Assembly: GCA_045580225.1 (NCBI GenBank)
Contig: JAZNNJ010000009.1
Span: 1 to 34,432 of the forward strand
DNA from: CAUUCF01 sp045580225
GTDB lineage: Bacteria > Pseudomonadota > Gammaproteobacteria > UBA9339
DNA length: 34,432 bases
Direction of reading: 5' to 3'
In this document: piece by piece, positions 25,734 to 33,967 of the stretch
How the letters are laid out: each line of letters opens with the position of its first letter
Position numbering within the stretch: the stretch's first letter is position 1
Program-made: the position numbers and the translations under genes
Notes under the pieces: model-generated
Database searches by the model: none
What the model saw: the letters and a program-made list of their open reading frames with translations, nothing else
Told to the model about the DNA's origin: nothing

Positions 25734-26291
25734 TTATACTTCATTAGAATCAACACTTGAACTACAATCTGCCAACAATACATTACGTTTACAAACTAAA
25801 TCGCTAATCTTGATTCCACGCTTAGCTGCCACCTGTTCAACCGTTTTCATACACATTAAAGCCTTTAACGTCGCTCTTACAACATTAATAGGATTGCGTG
25901 ACCCGATGCATTTCGATAATACATTCCTCAAACCCAATACCTCACATACCGAACGTACCGCACCACCAGCAATTAAACCAGTACCCTCACTCGCCGGCAA
26001 CATAACCACCTTAGTAGCACCAAAATAACCTTTTACAGGATGCTGCAAAGTACCATTCTCATTAATAGCAACCTTCACCATGTTACGACGACCTTGCTCC
26101 ATCGCCTTTTGAATTGCAGCAGGAACTTCGCGAGATTTACCTAACCCAAAACCAATTCTCCCATTACCATCTCCTATTACAACCAAAGCCGCAAAACCAA
26201 AAACTCTACCTCCTTTTACAACCTTCGCTGTACGACGTACTGATACTAATTTCTCTTTTAAAACGTCTGCTGTTAAATTATCTGTCATCAT
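25734..26291 (-). CDS. rpsE: 30S ribosomal protein S5
   Basis: S5 shapes the mRNA entry side of the 30S and affects accuracy. The 185-residue protein has the double-stranded-RNA-binding-like N-terminal domain (VVKGGRVFGFAALVVIGDGN, GKSREVPAAIQKAMEQGRRN) and the C-terminal domain with PASEGTGLIAGGAVRSVCEV. The tail is about 18 residues longer than in E. coli (167) and is Ser/Cys-rich. The spectinomycin-contact loop is unremarkable. Two adjacent ATG codons make the start uncertain by one residue. Confidence 0.97.
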   Translation of the reverse strand: MMTDNLTADVLKEKLVSVRRTAKVVKGGRVFGFAALVVIGDGNGRIGFGLGKSREVPAAIQKAMEQGRRNMVKVAINENGTLQHPVKGYFGATKVVMLPASEGTGLIAGGAVRSVCEVLGLRNVLSKCIGSRNPINVVRATLKALMCMKTVEQVAAKRGIKISDLVCKRNVLLADCSSSVDSNEV

Positions 26292-26305
26292 ATCTCGTCC
26301 AATTC

Positions 26306-26656
26306 CTAAAATTCTAAACCACCAGAACGCGCAGCATCAGCCAAGGCCTTTACTCTTCCATGATAACCAAATCCGGAACGATCAAACGCTACCTTAGTTA
26401 TACCCAACGCTTTACCACAAACAGCAATCAACTTACCAACTACTTTTGCTGCTTCAATGTTACCCCCGTAAGAAACATGCTCCTTAACTTGTTTTTGCAA
26501 ACTAGAAACACAACCTAATACTTTTCCTTCAAAATCAATTAACTGCGCATAAATATGACGAGGTGTCTTATGTACAGACAAACGAACTATTAATAATTCC
26601 TTTATTTTACATCGCGTCTTTTTCGCACGCCTCATTCGAACTAATTTCTTATCCAT
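26306..26656 (-). CDS. rplR: 50S ribosomal protein L18
   Basis: L18 carries 5S rRNA in the central protuberance with L5. The 116-residue protein has the basic N terminus and the conserved FDRSGFGYHGRVKALADAAR segment ending in SGGLEF. Its ATG shares one base with the rplF stop codon (TAATG), which suggests coupled translation. Confidence 0.98.
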   Translation of the reverse strand: MDKKLVRMRRAKKTRCKIKELLIVRLSVHKTPRHIYAQLIDFEGKVLGCVSSLQKQVKEHVSYGGNIEAAKVVGKLIAVCGKALGITKVAFDRSGFGYHGRVKALADAARSGGLEF

Positions 26657-27183
26657 TACTTCTTCTTCCCCTCTTTCAAGACAATCACTTCACCATCATA
26701 TCTGACTCCCTTTCCTTTATAAGGCTCAGGAGAACGATAAGCTCTTATATTTGCTGCTACTTGACCAACTAAATACTTATTTACCCCTTTAACTAATATC
26801 TCTGTCTGTGTAGGAGTTTCAATATTAATTCCTTCAGGAATAGAATAATTAATAGGGTGAGAATACCCCAAGGATAAATTCAATACATTACTTTTAACCT
26901 GAGCCTTATACCCAACACCTACTAATAACAATTTACGCACAAACCCAACACTAACACCTTCTACCATAGACTGAACGATAGCCTTTAATGTTCCAGCTTT
27001 CGCTTGATAAATCTCATCAAGGGCTTTAAAAAAAACACCGTTAGACTCAACTTTAACTTCAACACCATCATCTAAAACATGTTTTATAATTCCCTTAGGA
27101 CCTTTAACAACAATTTCACTACCATCTATTATACACTCAACACCTTGAGGTAAACTAACCGGTTTCCTAGATACACGAGACAT
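26656..27183 (-). CDS. rplF: 50S ribosomal protein L6
   Basis: L6 lies near the GTPase-associated centre and sarcin-ricin loop. The 175-residue protein (E. coli 177) starts MSRVSRKPVSLPQGV and has two L6 domains, the second ending with the signature RSPEPYKGKGVRYDGEVIV. It follows rpsH by 13 bases and overlaps rplR by one base. Confidence 0.98.
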   Translation of the reverse strand: MSRVSRKPVSLPQGVECIIDGSEIVVKGPKGIIKHVLDDGVEVKVESNGVFFKALDEIYQAKAGTLKAIVQSMVEGVSVGFVRKLLLVGVGYKAQVKSNVLNLSLGYSHPINYSIPEGINIETPTQTEILVKGVNKYLVGQVAANIRAYRSPEPYKGKGVRYDGEVIVLKEGKKK

Positions 27184-27196
27184 TTTTAAATCCCCT

Positions 27197-27598
27197 TTAA
27201 TTCACAAAACAAATCACTTCTCCACCTTCTCCCAAGGCACGAGCCTTCCTATCGCTCATAACCCCTTTAGAAGTCGATATAATAGAAACACCCATTCCGC
27301 CCATTACCTGTGGTATATCATCTTTACCACAATATACCCGCAAACCAGGCTTACTACAACGAATCAAATTTTCGATAACAGGTAATCCATTATAATATTT
27401 CAAAACCAAAGTAAGAACCTTACCCTTAGCATCAACATTATCTTCTATCAACACATCCTTTAAAAAACCCTCTTCTTTTAGAACATTCGCAATCGCCAAT
27501 TTTAACTTAGTAATAGCAACCTGAACACTAGATTTATGACGCACTTGCGCATTTCTAATTCTAGTTAACATATCTGCTACTGGATCATTCATACTCAT
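27197..27598 (-). CDS. rpsH: 30S ribosomal protein S8
   Basis: S8 is a primary binder of the central 16S domain and the spc operon repressor in E. coli. The 133-residue protein starts MSMNDPVADMLTRIRNAQ, matching the E. coli MSMQDPIADML start, and ends with MGVSIISTSKGVMSDRKARA and LGGEV-like residues (GEGGEVICFVN). Position between rpsN and rplF is canonical. Confidence 0.98.
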   Translation of the reverse strand: MSMNDPVADMLTRIRNAQVRHKSSVQVAITKLKLAIANVLKEEGFLKDVLIEDNVDAKGKVLTLVLKYYNGLPVIENLIRCSKPGLRVYCGKDDIPQVMGGMGVSIISTSKGVMSDRKARALGEGGEVICFVN

Positions 27599-27614
27599 AA
27601 ATCTATACCTTTAA

Positions 27615-27920
27615 TTACCAACTAGCTTTAACTACTCCAGGAACGTCACCACGCATAACAGCCTCGCGCAAATGAATCCTGCATAAACCAAATTTTTTAT
27701 AAACAGCTCTAGGTCTCCCACATATCTGACAACGAGAACGCACCCTTATATTACTACTATCACGCTTCAGTTCGCTTAATTCCTTAACTGATTCCATTTT
27801 CTTATCAAAATCTACAGTTAAACTTCTAATATTTTTCTTCAATTCTTCTCTTTTAAAACGAAACTTAGCAACTAAATCCTTTCGTTTATTTTCTTTGACA
27901 ATCATCGATAATTTTGCCAT
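27615..27920 (-). CDS. rpsN: 30S ribosomal protein S14, long form with a CCCH pattern
   Basis: S14 is in the 30S head near the A site. At 101 residues it is the long form typical of Proteobacteria, which normally lacks zinc. Here the core reads CQICGRPRAVYKKFGLCRIH, placing C64, C67, C80 and H83 where the short zinc-binding form has its four cysteines. It ends in the usual GDVPGVVKASW. Whether zinc is bound is open. Confidence 0.97.
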   Translation of the reverse strand: MAKLSMIVKENKRKDLVAKFRFKREELKKNIRSLTVDFDKKMESVKELSELKRDSSNIRVRSRCQICGRPRAVYKKFGLCRIHLREAVMRGDVPGVVKASW

Positions 27921-27929
27921 ACACCCTCT

Positions 27930-28478
27930 TTATTTTATCTCTTTTAACGGCAACCCAAAAGCTAGCAATAAACTCCTGGCTTCTTCATCCGTTCTTGCTG
28001 ATGTAGTAATTGAAATATCTAATCCACGTAACGCATCAATCTTATCATAATCAATTTCCGGAAATACAATTTGCTCCTTTATTCCAAAATTATAATTACC
28101 ACGCCCATCAAAAGAACGAGAATTTAACCCCCTAAAATCACGGATGCGAGGTATCACAATCGAAATCAAACGCTCTAAAAACTCAAACATACGTTCCCTA
28201 CGCAAAGTAACCTTACACCCAACAGGCCAACCCTCTCTTACTTTAAACCCAGCTACCGATTTACGAGACAAAGTAACCACTGCCTTTTGACCAGCGATCT
28301 TAGTTAAATCCTCCGCAGCATTATTAACAATTTTTCTATCAACAGTTCCTTCGCCAACTCCCATATTAAGAGTAATTTTTAAAATCTTAGGAACCTGCAT
28401 CACATTATCATATCCAAAATTATTCATCATCTTAGACACAATTTTTTCCTGGTACAATTTAGCTAATCTTGATTTCAT
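27930..28478 (-). CDS. rplE: 50S ribosomal protein L5
   Basis: L5 binds 5S rRNA and contacts P-site tRNA. The 182-residue protein (E. coli 179) shows YDNVMQVPKILKITLNMGVG, GWPVGCKVTLRRERMFEFL and FRGLNSRSFDGRGNYNFGIK, all conserved. It lies 14 bases after rplX and 9 before rpsN. The E. coli S8 repressor site is near this start; I did not identify its counterpart. Confidence 0.98.
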   Translation of the reverse strand: MKSRLAKLYQEKIVSKMMNNFGYDNVMQVPKILKITLNMGVGEGTVDRKIVNNAAEDLTKIAGQKAVVTLSRKSVAGFKVREGWPVGCKVTLRRERMFEFLERLISIVIPRIRDFRGLNSRSFDGRGNYNFGIKEQIVFPEIDYDKIDALRGLDISITTSARTDEEARSLLLAFGLPLKEIK

Positions 28479-28492
28479 ATACTAATACCCTA

Positions 28493-28813
28493 CTAATTCT
28501 TCACTTCTTCACCAGTACTCTTAAAACAACGTATCTTTCTACCGTCATCCAATACTTTAATAAAAACCCGGTCTGCTTTCTGCGTTTTAGGGTTGAATAA
28601 CTGAACATTAGAAACTGCTAAAGGAGCTTCTTTTTCAATAATTTCACCTTTCGCACGAGTATGAGTATCAGCTTTTTTGTGTCGTTTAACCAAATTAACA
28701 CCAGCAACTAAAACCCTACTGCCGCTTTCTAAAATCTTCAGTATTTTACCACGCAATCCCTTGTTTTTACCGGTAATTACAATAACATCATCCCCTTTTT
28801 TTATCTTACGCAT
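28493..28813 (-). CDS. rplX: 50S ribosomal protein L24
   Basis: L24 is an assembly initiator of the large subunit. The 106-residue product has the KOW motif (KKGDDVIVITGKNKGLRGKI) and LVKRHKKADTHTRAKGEI. The ATG at 28813 is preferred because the product then starts like relatives; GTG at 28822 would add three residues. It follows rplN by 17 bases. Confidence 0.96.
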   Translation of the reverse strand: MRKIKKGDDVIVITGKNKGLRGKILKILESGSRVLVAGVNLVKRHKKADTHTRAKGEIIEKEAPLAVSNVQLFNPKTQKADRVFIKVLDDGRKIRCFKSTGEEVKN

Positions 28814-28830
28814 AACTACCACACTCGCAA

Positions 28831-29199
28831 TTACAAAACTTCTAATGCCAAAGAAACCACTTTCATAAACTTATCTCCCCTAAGTTCACGAGTAACTGGA
28901 CCAAAAACACGAGAACCCAATGGTTGTAACTGGTTATTCAACAGAACCACTGCATTATCATCGAAACGAATTATCGATCCATCTGGACGACGTACTCCTT
29001 TCTTAGATCTAACCACCAATGCAAAAAAAACTTCTCCCTTTTTTATCTTTCCATCAGGAATAGCTTCTTTTACTGAAACCTTTATTACATCACCAATATT
29101 AGCATAGCGATTACGTGTACTACCAGTAACCTTAATACACATCACTTTTTTAGCACCGCTGTTGTCAGCTACTTCTAACATGGTACACATTTGAATCAT
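28831..29199 (-). CDS. rplN: 50S ribosomal protein L14
   Basis: L14 forms part of intersubunit bridges B5 and B8. The 122-residue protein (E. coli 123) begins MIQMCTMLEVADNSGAKKVM and has the conserved GDVIKVSVKEAIPDGKIKKG and GSRVFGPVTRELR. It is the first gene of the spc operon and has a good candidate promoter upstream; the GAGGG before the ATG is a clear ribosome binding site. Confidence 0.99.
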   Translation of the reverse strand: MIQMCTMLEVADNSGAKKVMCIKVTGSTRNRYANIGDVIKVSVKEAIPDGKIKKGEVFFALVVRSKKGVRRPDGSIIRFDDNAVVLLNNQLQPLGSRVFGPVTRELRGDKFMKVVSLALEVL

Positions 29200-29229
29200 T
29201 TGAAACCCTCTTTCTCTATCGCAAATCGA

Positions 29230-29258
29230 AATTTAAAACAAAAATACATTGCAGTCAA
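29230..29258 (-). promoter_or_regulatory. spc operon promoter (before rplN)
   Basis: On the minus strand TTGACT (29258-29253) and TAAATT (29235-29230) are separated by exactly 17 bases, in the 69-base gap between rpsQ and rplN. This is the position of the E. coli spc promoter. The -35 box matches the consensus at five of six bases. Confidence 0.6.
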
Positions 29259-29268
29259 ATATTTTTAT

Positions 29269-29517
29269 TTACTTAACTACTCTTACCAATTTCCATGACT
29301 TAGTTTTAGATAACGGCCTTGTTTCACAAATTATAACCGAGCTACCAACCTTAGCGATATTATTTTCATCGTGCACATGAAACTTCGTAGTTTTCTTAAC
29401 ATATTTACCAAAAATAGGATGTTTAACCTTCCTTACTACGGAAACTACAATTGATTTATTCATCTTATCGCTGATAACTTTACCTTCTAATGTCTTAATC
29501 ACTTTATTTTCATTCAT
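29269..29517 (-). CDS. rpsQ: 30S ribosomal protein S17
   Basis: S17 is a primary binder of the 16S 5' domain. The 82-residue OB-fold protein has KTLEGKVISDKMNKSIVVSV and HPIFGKYVKKTTKFHVHDE, close to E. coli (84). It follows rpmC after 23 bases and is the last gene of the S10 operon, before the spc promoter. Confidence 0.98.
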   Translation of the reverse strand: MNENKVIKTLEGKVISDKMNKSIVVSVVRKVKHPIFGKYVKKTTKFHVHDENNIAKVGSSVIICETRPLSKTKSWKLVRVVK

Positions 29518-29540
29518 TGGATATCCTTTTATATTACTTT

Positions 29541-29744
29541 CTAATTCAACTCTTTCAATATAGTCTCGATCCGCGCAATATCACGTCTCAGCATTCTAAA
29601 CATATGCGTTGAATTTTTTCTATTATTTTCATCGATTGCAACATTCTTACTACGCATCCGCAACTTCAACAACTCAATTCGGCACTTTTCTAAATCTTGC
29701 AATAAATCCACTCTTGTTTTTTTTCTTAATTCGCTTGCTTTCAT
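29541..29744 (-). CDS. rpmC: 50S ribosomal protein L29
   Basis: L29 lies at the tunnel exit and helps dock chaperones and SRP together with L23. The 67-residue two-helix protein begins MKASELRKKTRVDLLQDL and keeps the LLKLRMR segment. Its ATG shares one base with the rplP stop codon (TAATG). Confidence 0.97.
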   Translation of the reverse strand: MKASELRKKTRVDLLQDLEKCRIELLKLRMRSKNVAIDENNRKNSTHMFRMLRRDIARIETILKELN

Positions 29745-30157
29745 TACATTATCGTCCTAACATTAAACACTGTTTTCACCGGAAGTTTAGCTGAAGCTAA
29801 AGCAAAAGCCTCTCTAGCTAATGACTCCGACACCCCGTCAATTTCAAATAAAACCTTACCTGGCTGAACTAAAGCAACCCAATATTCCACTGCACCTTTA
29901 CCCTTACCCTGACGAGTTTCCAATGGCTTTTTCGTAATTGGCTTGTCAGGAAAAACCCTAATCCATAATTTACCACCACGTTTTATATGACGAGTAATTG
30001 TCCTACGAGCCGCTTCAATCTGTCTAGCAGTTATCCTTGCTCTTTCTGTAGTTTTAAGTGCAAATTCACCAAAACTAATCGTCGAACCACCAACAGCGAT
30101 CCCACGATTATGCCCTTTAAATTGTTTACGATATTTAGTCCTTGCTGGTTGTAACAT
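29744..30157 (-). CDS. rplP: 50S ribosomal protein L16
   Basis: L16 positions A-site tRNA and completes the 50S peptidyl-transferase region. The 137-residue protein (E. coli 136) has MLQPARTKYRKQFKGHNRG at the N terminus, WIRVFPDKPITKKPLETRQG and GKGAVEYWVALVQPGKVLFE. The usual arginine equal to E. coli R81 lies in the GKGKG/RQGKGKG neighbourhood. Position between rpsC and rpmC is canonical. Confidence 0.98.
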   Translation of the reverse strand: MLQPARTKYRKQFKGHNRGIAVGGSTISFGEFALKTTERARITARQIEAARRTITRHIKRGGKLWIRVFPDKPITKKPLETRQGKGKGAVEYWVALVQPGKVLFEIDGVSESLAREAFALASAKLPVKTVFNVRTIM

Positions 30158-30171
30158 AATCTTAACTCAAC

Positions 30172-30861
30172 TTATTTATCTTTATTATTTTCTAAAACTT
30201 CTGACATCACTTCCTTCTTTTTATCAAGCTTAGTACCGATTTTTTCACCTTTAAAAATCCAAACCTTAACACCAATAATCCCATAAGCTGTATGTGCTTC
30301 AGCAAAACCGTAATCGATATCAGCTCGAAAAGTATGTAACGGCACTCTACCCTCATGATACCATTCTGATCTAGCAATTTCTGCACCACCTAACCTTCCA
30401 CTTACACAAACCTTAACTCCCTTAGCTCCCCCTTTTAAAGCCATTTGCATTGCTTTTTTCATAGCTTTACGAAACATGATACGCTTTTCAAGTTGCTTAG
30501 CAATATTATCCGCAACTAAACAACCATCCAAATCTACTTTTTTCACTTCCTCAATATTCACATAAACAGGAACTTTAAGACGTTGCGCTAACTCTTTACG
30601 TAATAACTCTACATCGCCACCTTTTTTACCTAAAATAACTCCTGGTTTACCAGCAAAAATAGTAATTTTTGCACTCTTAGCGGGACGCTCTATTTGAATC
30701 TTACTGATAGCTGCCGCATCATATTTTTTATAAAGAAACTTACGCAAACTAAGATCTGAACTTAAATACACAGAATACATCTTAGTATTAGCATACCAAG
30801 TAGACTTCCAATCCTGTATAATTCCCAATCTGATCCCATTCGGATTAACTTTCTGCCCCAT
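30172..30861 (-). CDS. rpsC: 30S ribosomal protein S3
   Basis: S3 is in the 30S head at the mRNA entry with helicase activity. The 229-residue protein (E. coli 233) begins MGQKVNPNGIRLGI, has a KH domain with the GKKGG loop (about 75-79), and the C-terminal domain with GGAKGVKVCVSGRLGGAEIA and RVPLHTFRADIDYGFAEAHT. It starts 2 bases after rplV. Confidence 0.99.
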   Translation of the reverse strand: MGQKVNPNGIRLGIIQDWKSTWYANTKMYSVYLSSDLSLRKFLYKKYDAAAISKIQIERPAKSAKITIFAGKPGVILGKKGGDVELLRKELAQRLKVPVYVNIEEVKKVDLDGCLVADNIAKQLEKRIMFRKAMKKAMQMALKGGAKGVKVCVSGRLGGAEIARSEWYHEGRVPLHTFRADIDYGFAEAHTAYGIIGVKVWIFKGEKIGTKLDKKKEVMSEVLENNKDK

Positions 30862-30863
30862 AT

Positions 30864-31205
30864 CTATTTCCCCTTTATATCTGAAAGCACAACCGTAATA
30901 TGACTATACCGTTTCACAATTCGCGACCCCCTTCCTTTAGCACGCGCATGCATTCTTTTTAATCTAAAAGATTCATCGACCCAAATTTTGCTTACCACTA
31001 AATTGTCACGATCTAAACCACTATTATTTTCCGCATTACTTACAGCAGATACCAAAGTTTTCCTAACCAAAGTAGCTGCTTTCTTAGTACTATAAGCTAG
31101 AATATCTAACGCTTGCAATACATTAACACCGCGTATCTGATTTGCAACTAACCTAACCTTTTGCGCTGACTCTTGCGCATGCCTATATTTCGCTATTGTT
31201 TCCAT
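30864..31205 (-). CDS. rplV: 50S ribosomal protein L22
   Basis: L22 lines the exit tunnel; its hairpin forms part of the constriction where macrolides bind. The 113-residue protein has KVRLVANQIRGVNVLQALDI, AENNSGLDRDNLVVSKIWVD and the hairpin tip region RMHARAKGRGSRIVKRYSHI. No hairpin insertion or deletion linked to macrolide resistance is apparent. Confidence 0.98.
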   Translation of the reverse strand: METIAKYRHAQESAQKVRLVANQIRGVNVLQALDILAYSTKKAATLVRKTLVSAVSNAENNSGLDRDNLVVSKIWVDESFRLKRMHARAKGRGSRIVKRYSHITVVLSDIKGK

Positions 31206-31233
31206 AGTTTTCTATACTCTAAATAACCGACCT

Positions 31234-31512
31234 TTAACTCTTTTCTACTTTTCTATCTCCAGAATGAGCACGAAATGTACGAGTCAAAGCAAACTCACCT
31301 AACTTATGTCCAACCATATTCTCAGTAATAAAAACTGGAACATGGTCTTTACCATTATGCACCGCAATGGTCAAATTAACCATCTCAGGAACAATCATAG
31401 AACGCCTAGACCAAGTTTTAATAGGCTTTTTAACCTTGCTGTTACGTACTGTATCTACTTTCTTTAACAAATGCGCATCTATAAAAGGACCTTTTCTTAT
31501 TGAACGTGGCAC
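31234..31512 (-). CDS. rpsS: 30S ribosomal protein S19
   Basis: S19 pairs with S13 in the 30S head. The 92-residue protein (same as E. coli) begins MPRSIRKGPFIDAHLLKKV and has TWSRRSMIVPEMVNLTIAVH and GHKLGEFALTRTFRAH. It lies 16 bases after rplB, with a GGAGGG ribosome binding site. Confidence 0.99.
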   Translation of the reverse strand: MPRSIRKGPFIDAHLLKKVDTVRNSKVKKPIKTWSRRSMIVPEMVNLTIAVHNGKDHVPVFITENMVGHKLGEFALTRTFRAHSGDRKVEKS

Positions 31513-31528
31513 GTTTTATCCCTCCTTC

Positions 31529-32377
31529 TTACTTACTTCTCTTTTTTACTTGATGACGACTACGAACAATCATCGAATCCGTACGTTTATTACAACGTGT
31601 ATGATATCCTTTTGTCGGCTTACCATATGGAGTAACCGGATGACGGCCTCCCGAAGTACGACCTTCACCACCACCATGTGGATGATCTACAGGATTCATT
31701 ACAACTCCCCTAACCGTAGGCCTTACTCCCCGCCAACGTTGAGCTCCAGCCTTACCCAATGAACGTAAATTATGCTCTCCATTAGAAACCTCACCAATAC
31801 AAGCACGACATACCGCCAAAATTCTACGCACTTCACCGGATTTCATGCGTACAGTCACATAACTACCTTCTCTTGATACAATTTGTGCAAAAGTACCAGC
31901 AGTACGTACTAACTGCGCACCACACATAGGCTTCAATTCTATATTATGAATTAACGTACCAACAGGTATATCAATCAAAGGTAAACAATTACCTACAGCA
32001 ATAGCAGCACCCGCACCAGACATCACTTTATCTCCAATTTTTAACCCTTTAGGAGCTATAATATAACGTCTCTCGCCATCCTTATAAACAATCAAAGCAA
32101 TATAAGGACGACGATTAGGATCATACTCTAAACGTTCCACACGTCCTTCAATTCCATCTTTGTTACGCTTGAAATCAATAATTCTATAATAACGTTTACT
32201 CCCACCGCCATGGTGACGAACCGTCAATCTACCAAAATTATTTCTGGCACTTCCACGACCACGTTGTTTAGATTCAATTAAAGAAGAACACGGCCTTCCT
32301 TTATATAATTCTTTGTTTACTACCTTAACAACAAAACGTCGTCCAGGAGAAGTAGGTTTAGCCTTAATAATTGCCAT
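31529..32377 (-). CDS. rplB: 50S ribosomal protein L2
   Basis: L2 is a primary 23S-binding protein needed for subunit association and peptidyl transfer. The 282-residue protein (E. coli 273) has KPTSPGRRFVVKVVN, DFKRNKDGIEGRVERLEYDP and the catalytic-centre segment MNPVDHPHGGGEG, with the invariant histidine equal to E. coli H229. It contains several more cysteines than the E. coli protein. It starts 2 bases after rplW. Confidence 0.99.
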   Translation of the reverse strand: MAIIKAKPTSPGRRFVVKVVNKELYKGRPCSSLIESKQRGRGSARNNFGRLTVRHHGGGSKRYYRIIDFKRNKDGIEGRVERLEYDPNRRPYIALIVYKDGERRYIIAPKGLKIGDKVMSGAGAAIAVGNCLPLIDIPVGTLIHNIELKPMCGAQLVRTAGTFAQIVSREGSYVTVRMKSGEVRRILAVCRACIGEVSNGEHNLRSLGKAGAQRWRGVRPTVRGVVMNPVDHPHGGGEGRTSGGRHPVTPYGKPTKGYHTRCNKRTDSMIVRSRHQVKKRSK

Positions 32378-32379
32378 TT

Positions 32380-32670
32380 TTAAACTCCATCAAAATCAAT
32401 TGTTTGACCTTTTGCTAAAGTAACATATGCTTTTTTCCAACCTTTAGCATTACTCGTTTTACCACGAAAACGTCTGACTTTACCATGCATATTGCAAATT
32501 CTTACTTTTTGGACATCAACATTATACAAAATTCCCAATGCCTGAGCGATTTCTACTTTTCCAACCTTGCTACCAACTTTAAATACATACTGTGACAAAG
32601 CAGCTAAATTAGAAGATTTCTCTGAAATACATGGAGCTAAAATTACGTGATTTATCTTACATTTTATCAT
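32380..32670 (-). CDS. rplW: 50S ribosomal protein L23
   Basis: L23 is the tunnel-exit docking site for trigger factor and SRP. The 96-residue protein has VILAPCISEKSSNLA, YVFKVGSKVGKVEIAQAL and the loop with KVRRFRGKTSNAKGWKKAYV. Its ATG overlaps the rplD stop by 4 bases (ATGA), a coupled-translation arrangement. Confidence 0.97.
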   Translation of the reverse strand: MIKCKINHVILAPCISEKSSNLAALSQYVFKVGSKVGKVEIAQALGILYNVDVQKVRICNMHGKVRRFRGKTSNAKGWKKAYVTLAKGQTIDFDGV

Positions 32671-33287
32671 ATCAACCTTTCCTCAATCTTTTTTAAAGCT
32701 CCAACAGAACACATCACCTTATCAAAAGCAATTAAATCTAAAGGATTTAACTCATTATCTAACTGAACCCAAACATTTGGCAAATTGCGAGCAGACAGAT
32801 ACAAATCACGTTCGACAACATCCGTAACGATCAAAATTCTACTAAAACCAATAGGACGTATCCAATTCGCAAAATCTTTGGTTTTACCAGTAACCTCAAA
32901 TTTTTCAACAATAAGCAACCGATTACTTCTCAATAATTCTGATAACATAGAAGACATCGCAGCAGTATACATCTTACGATTAACCTTTTGTTCGTAATTA
33001 CGCGGTTTGGCCGCAAAAGTAACACCACCAGTCCTCCATAAAGGACTACGATTCGTACCTGCCCTTGCTTGCCCTGTACCTTTTTGCCTAAAAGGTTTTT
33101 TACCGCCTCCACTAACTTCACTACGACTCTTTTGAGCTTTAGTACCAGAACGAGACGCTGCTCGGTAAGCTTCCACTACCTGATGTACCAATGCTTCGTT
33201 ATAATCACGACTAAACACCTTATCACTAACATCCAAACCCAAAGAAGATAACTTATTTGCAGAAACATCAAAATATTTAATTTCCAT
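32667..33287 (-). CDS. rplD: 50S ribosomal protein L4
   Basis: L4 reaches into the exit tunnel and, in E. coli, also represses the S10 operon through its leader. The 206-residue protein has the tunnel loop with RQKGTGQARAGTNRSPLWRTGG-like residues (GKKPFRQKGTGQARAGTNRS) at about 62-81 and the FAAKPRNYEQKVNRKM segment. It overlaps rplC by 11 bases and has GAGG before its ATG. The S10 leader on which L4 would act is absent here. Confidence 0.98.
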   Translation of the reverse strand: MEIKYFDVSANKLSSLGLDVSDKVFSRDYNEALVHQVVEAYRAASRSGTKAQKSRSEVSGGGKKPFRQKGTGQARAGTNRSPLWRTGGVTFAAKPRNYEQKVNRKMYTAAMSSMLSELLRSNRLLIVEKFEVTGKTKDFANWIRPIGFSRILIVTDVVERDLYLSARNLPNVWVQLDNELNPLDLIAFDKVMCSVGALKKIEERLI

Positions 33288-33933
33288 GTATTACCTCTTT
33301 CTTAATCGCAGAACGAATTATAACAAAACCACTATCGCTTCCGGGAATTCCTCCTTTGATCAACAACAAATTACGCTGCACATCAACCTTTACAATCTGT
33401 TGATTTTGAATAGTTCTTCGAACATTACCTAAATGACCAGCCATTTTCTTTCCCTTAAAAACTTTTCCAGGAGTTTGACGCTGACCTATAGACCCAGGAA
33501 CCCTATGAGATACCGAACAACCATGACTTGCATAACCACCGGCAAAATGATGACGTTTCATAACCCCCGCAAAGCCTTTACCTTTAGTAATACCAGTGGC
33601 ATCTACATAAGCACCTTCAACAAAACTACTCACTTTCAACTCTTGCCCAACAGTGAAATTACCAACCTCTTCTTTAGATAAAGTAAATTCCCATAAGCCC
33701 TCACCAGCTTCAACTTTAGCTTTAGTATAATGCCCCAACAAAGGCTTATTCAAACGAGACACTTTTTGTTCGCCTAACGTAACCTGAATTGCACAATAAC
33801 CATCAGTCTCTAAATCTTTTATCTGCACAACCCTATTCGGCTGAACTTCAACAACCGTTACCGGAATACTAACTCCATCTTCGGTAAAAATACGTGTCAT
33901 TCCACACTTTTTTCCAATTAAACCTAACGTCAT
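33277..33933 (-). CDS. rplC: 50S ribosomal protein L3
   Basis: L3 is an early assembly protein that reaches to the peptidyl-transferase centre. The 218-residue protein begins MTLGLIGKKCGMTRIFTEDG and has GKGFAGVMKRHHFAGGYASH, VPGSIGQRQTPGKVFKGKKM, with the methylatable glutamine region (GQRQTPG). It lies 34 bases after rpsJ and overlaps rplD. Confidence 0.99.
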   Translation of the reverse strand: MTLGLIGKKCGMTRIFTEDGVSIPVTVVEVQPNRVVQIKDLETDGYCAIQVTLGEQKVSRLNKPLLGHYTKAKVEAGEGLWEFTLSKEEVGNFTVGQELKVSSFVEGAYVDATGITKGKGFAGVMKRHHFAGGYASHGCSVSHRVPGSIGQRQTPGKVFKGKKMAGHLGNVRRTIQNQQIVKVDVQRNLLLIKGGIPGSDSGFVIIRSAIKKEVIHGN

Positions 33934-33967
33934 TTCTTTCTCTCAATATTCTCTAATGACTAAACTA

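Noticed and set aside
31367..31762. A 131-codon plus-strand frame opposite rpsS and rplB.
   Set aside because: Antisense to two conserved ribosomal protein genes; Thr/Ser-rich product typical of a shadow frame.
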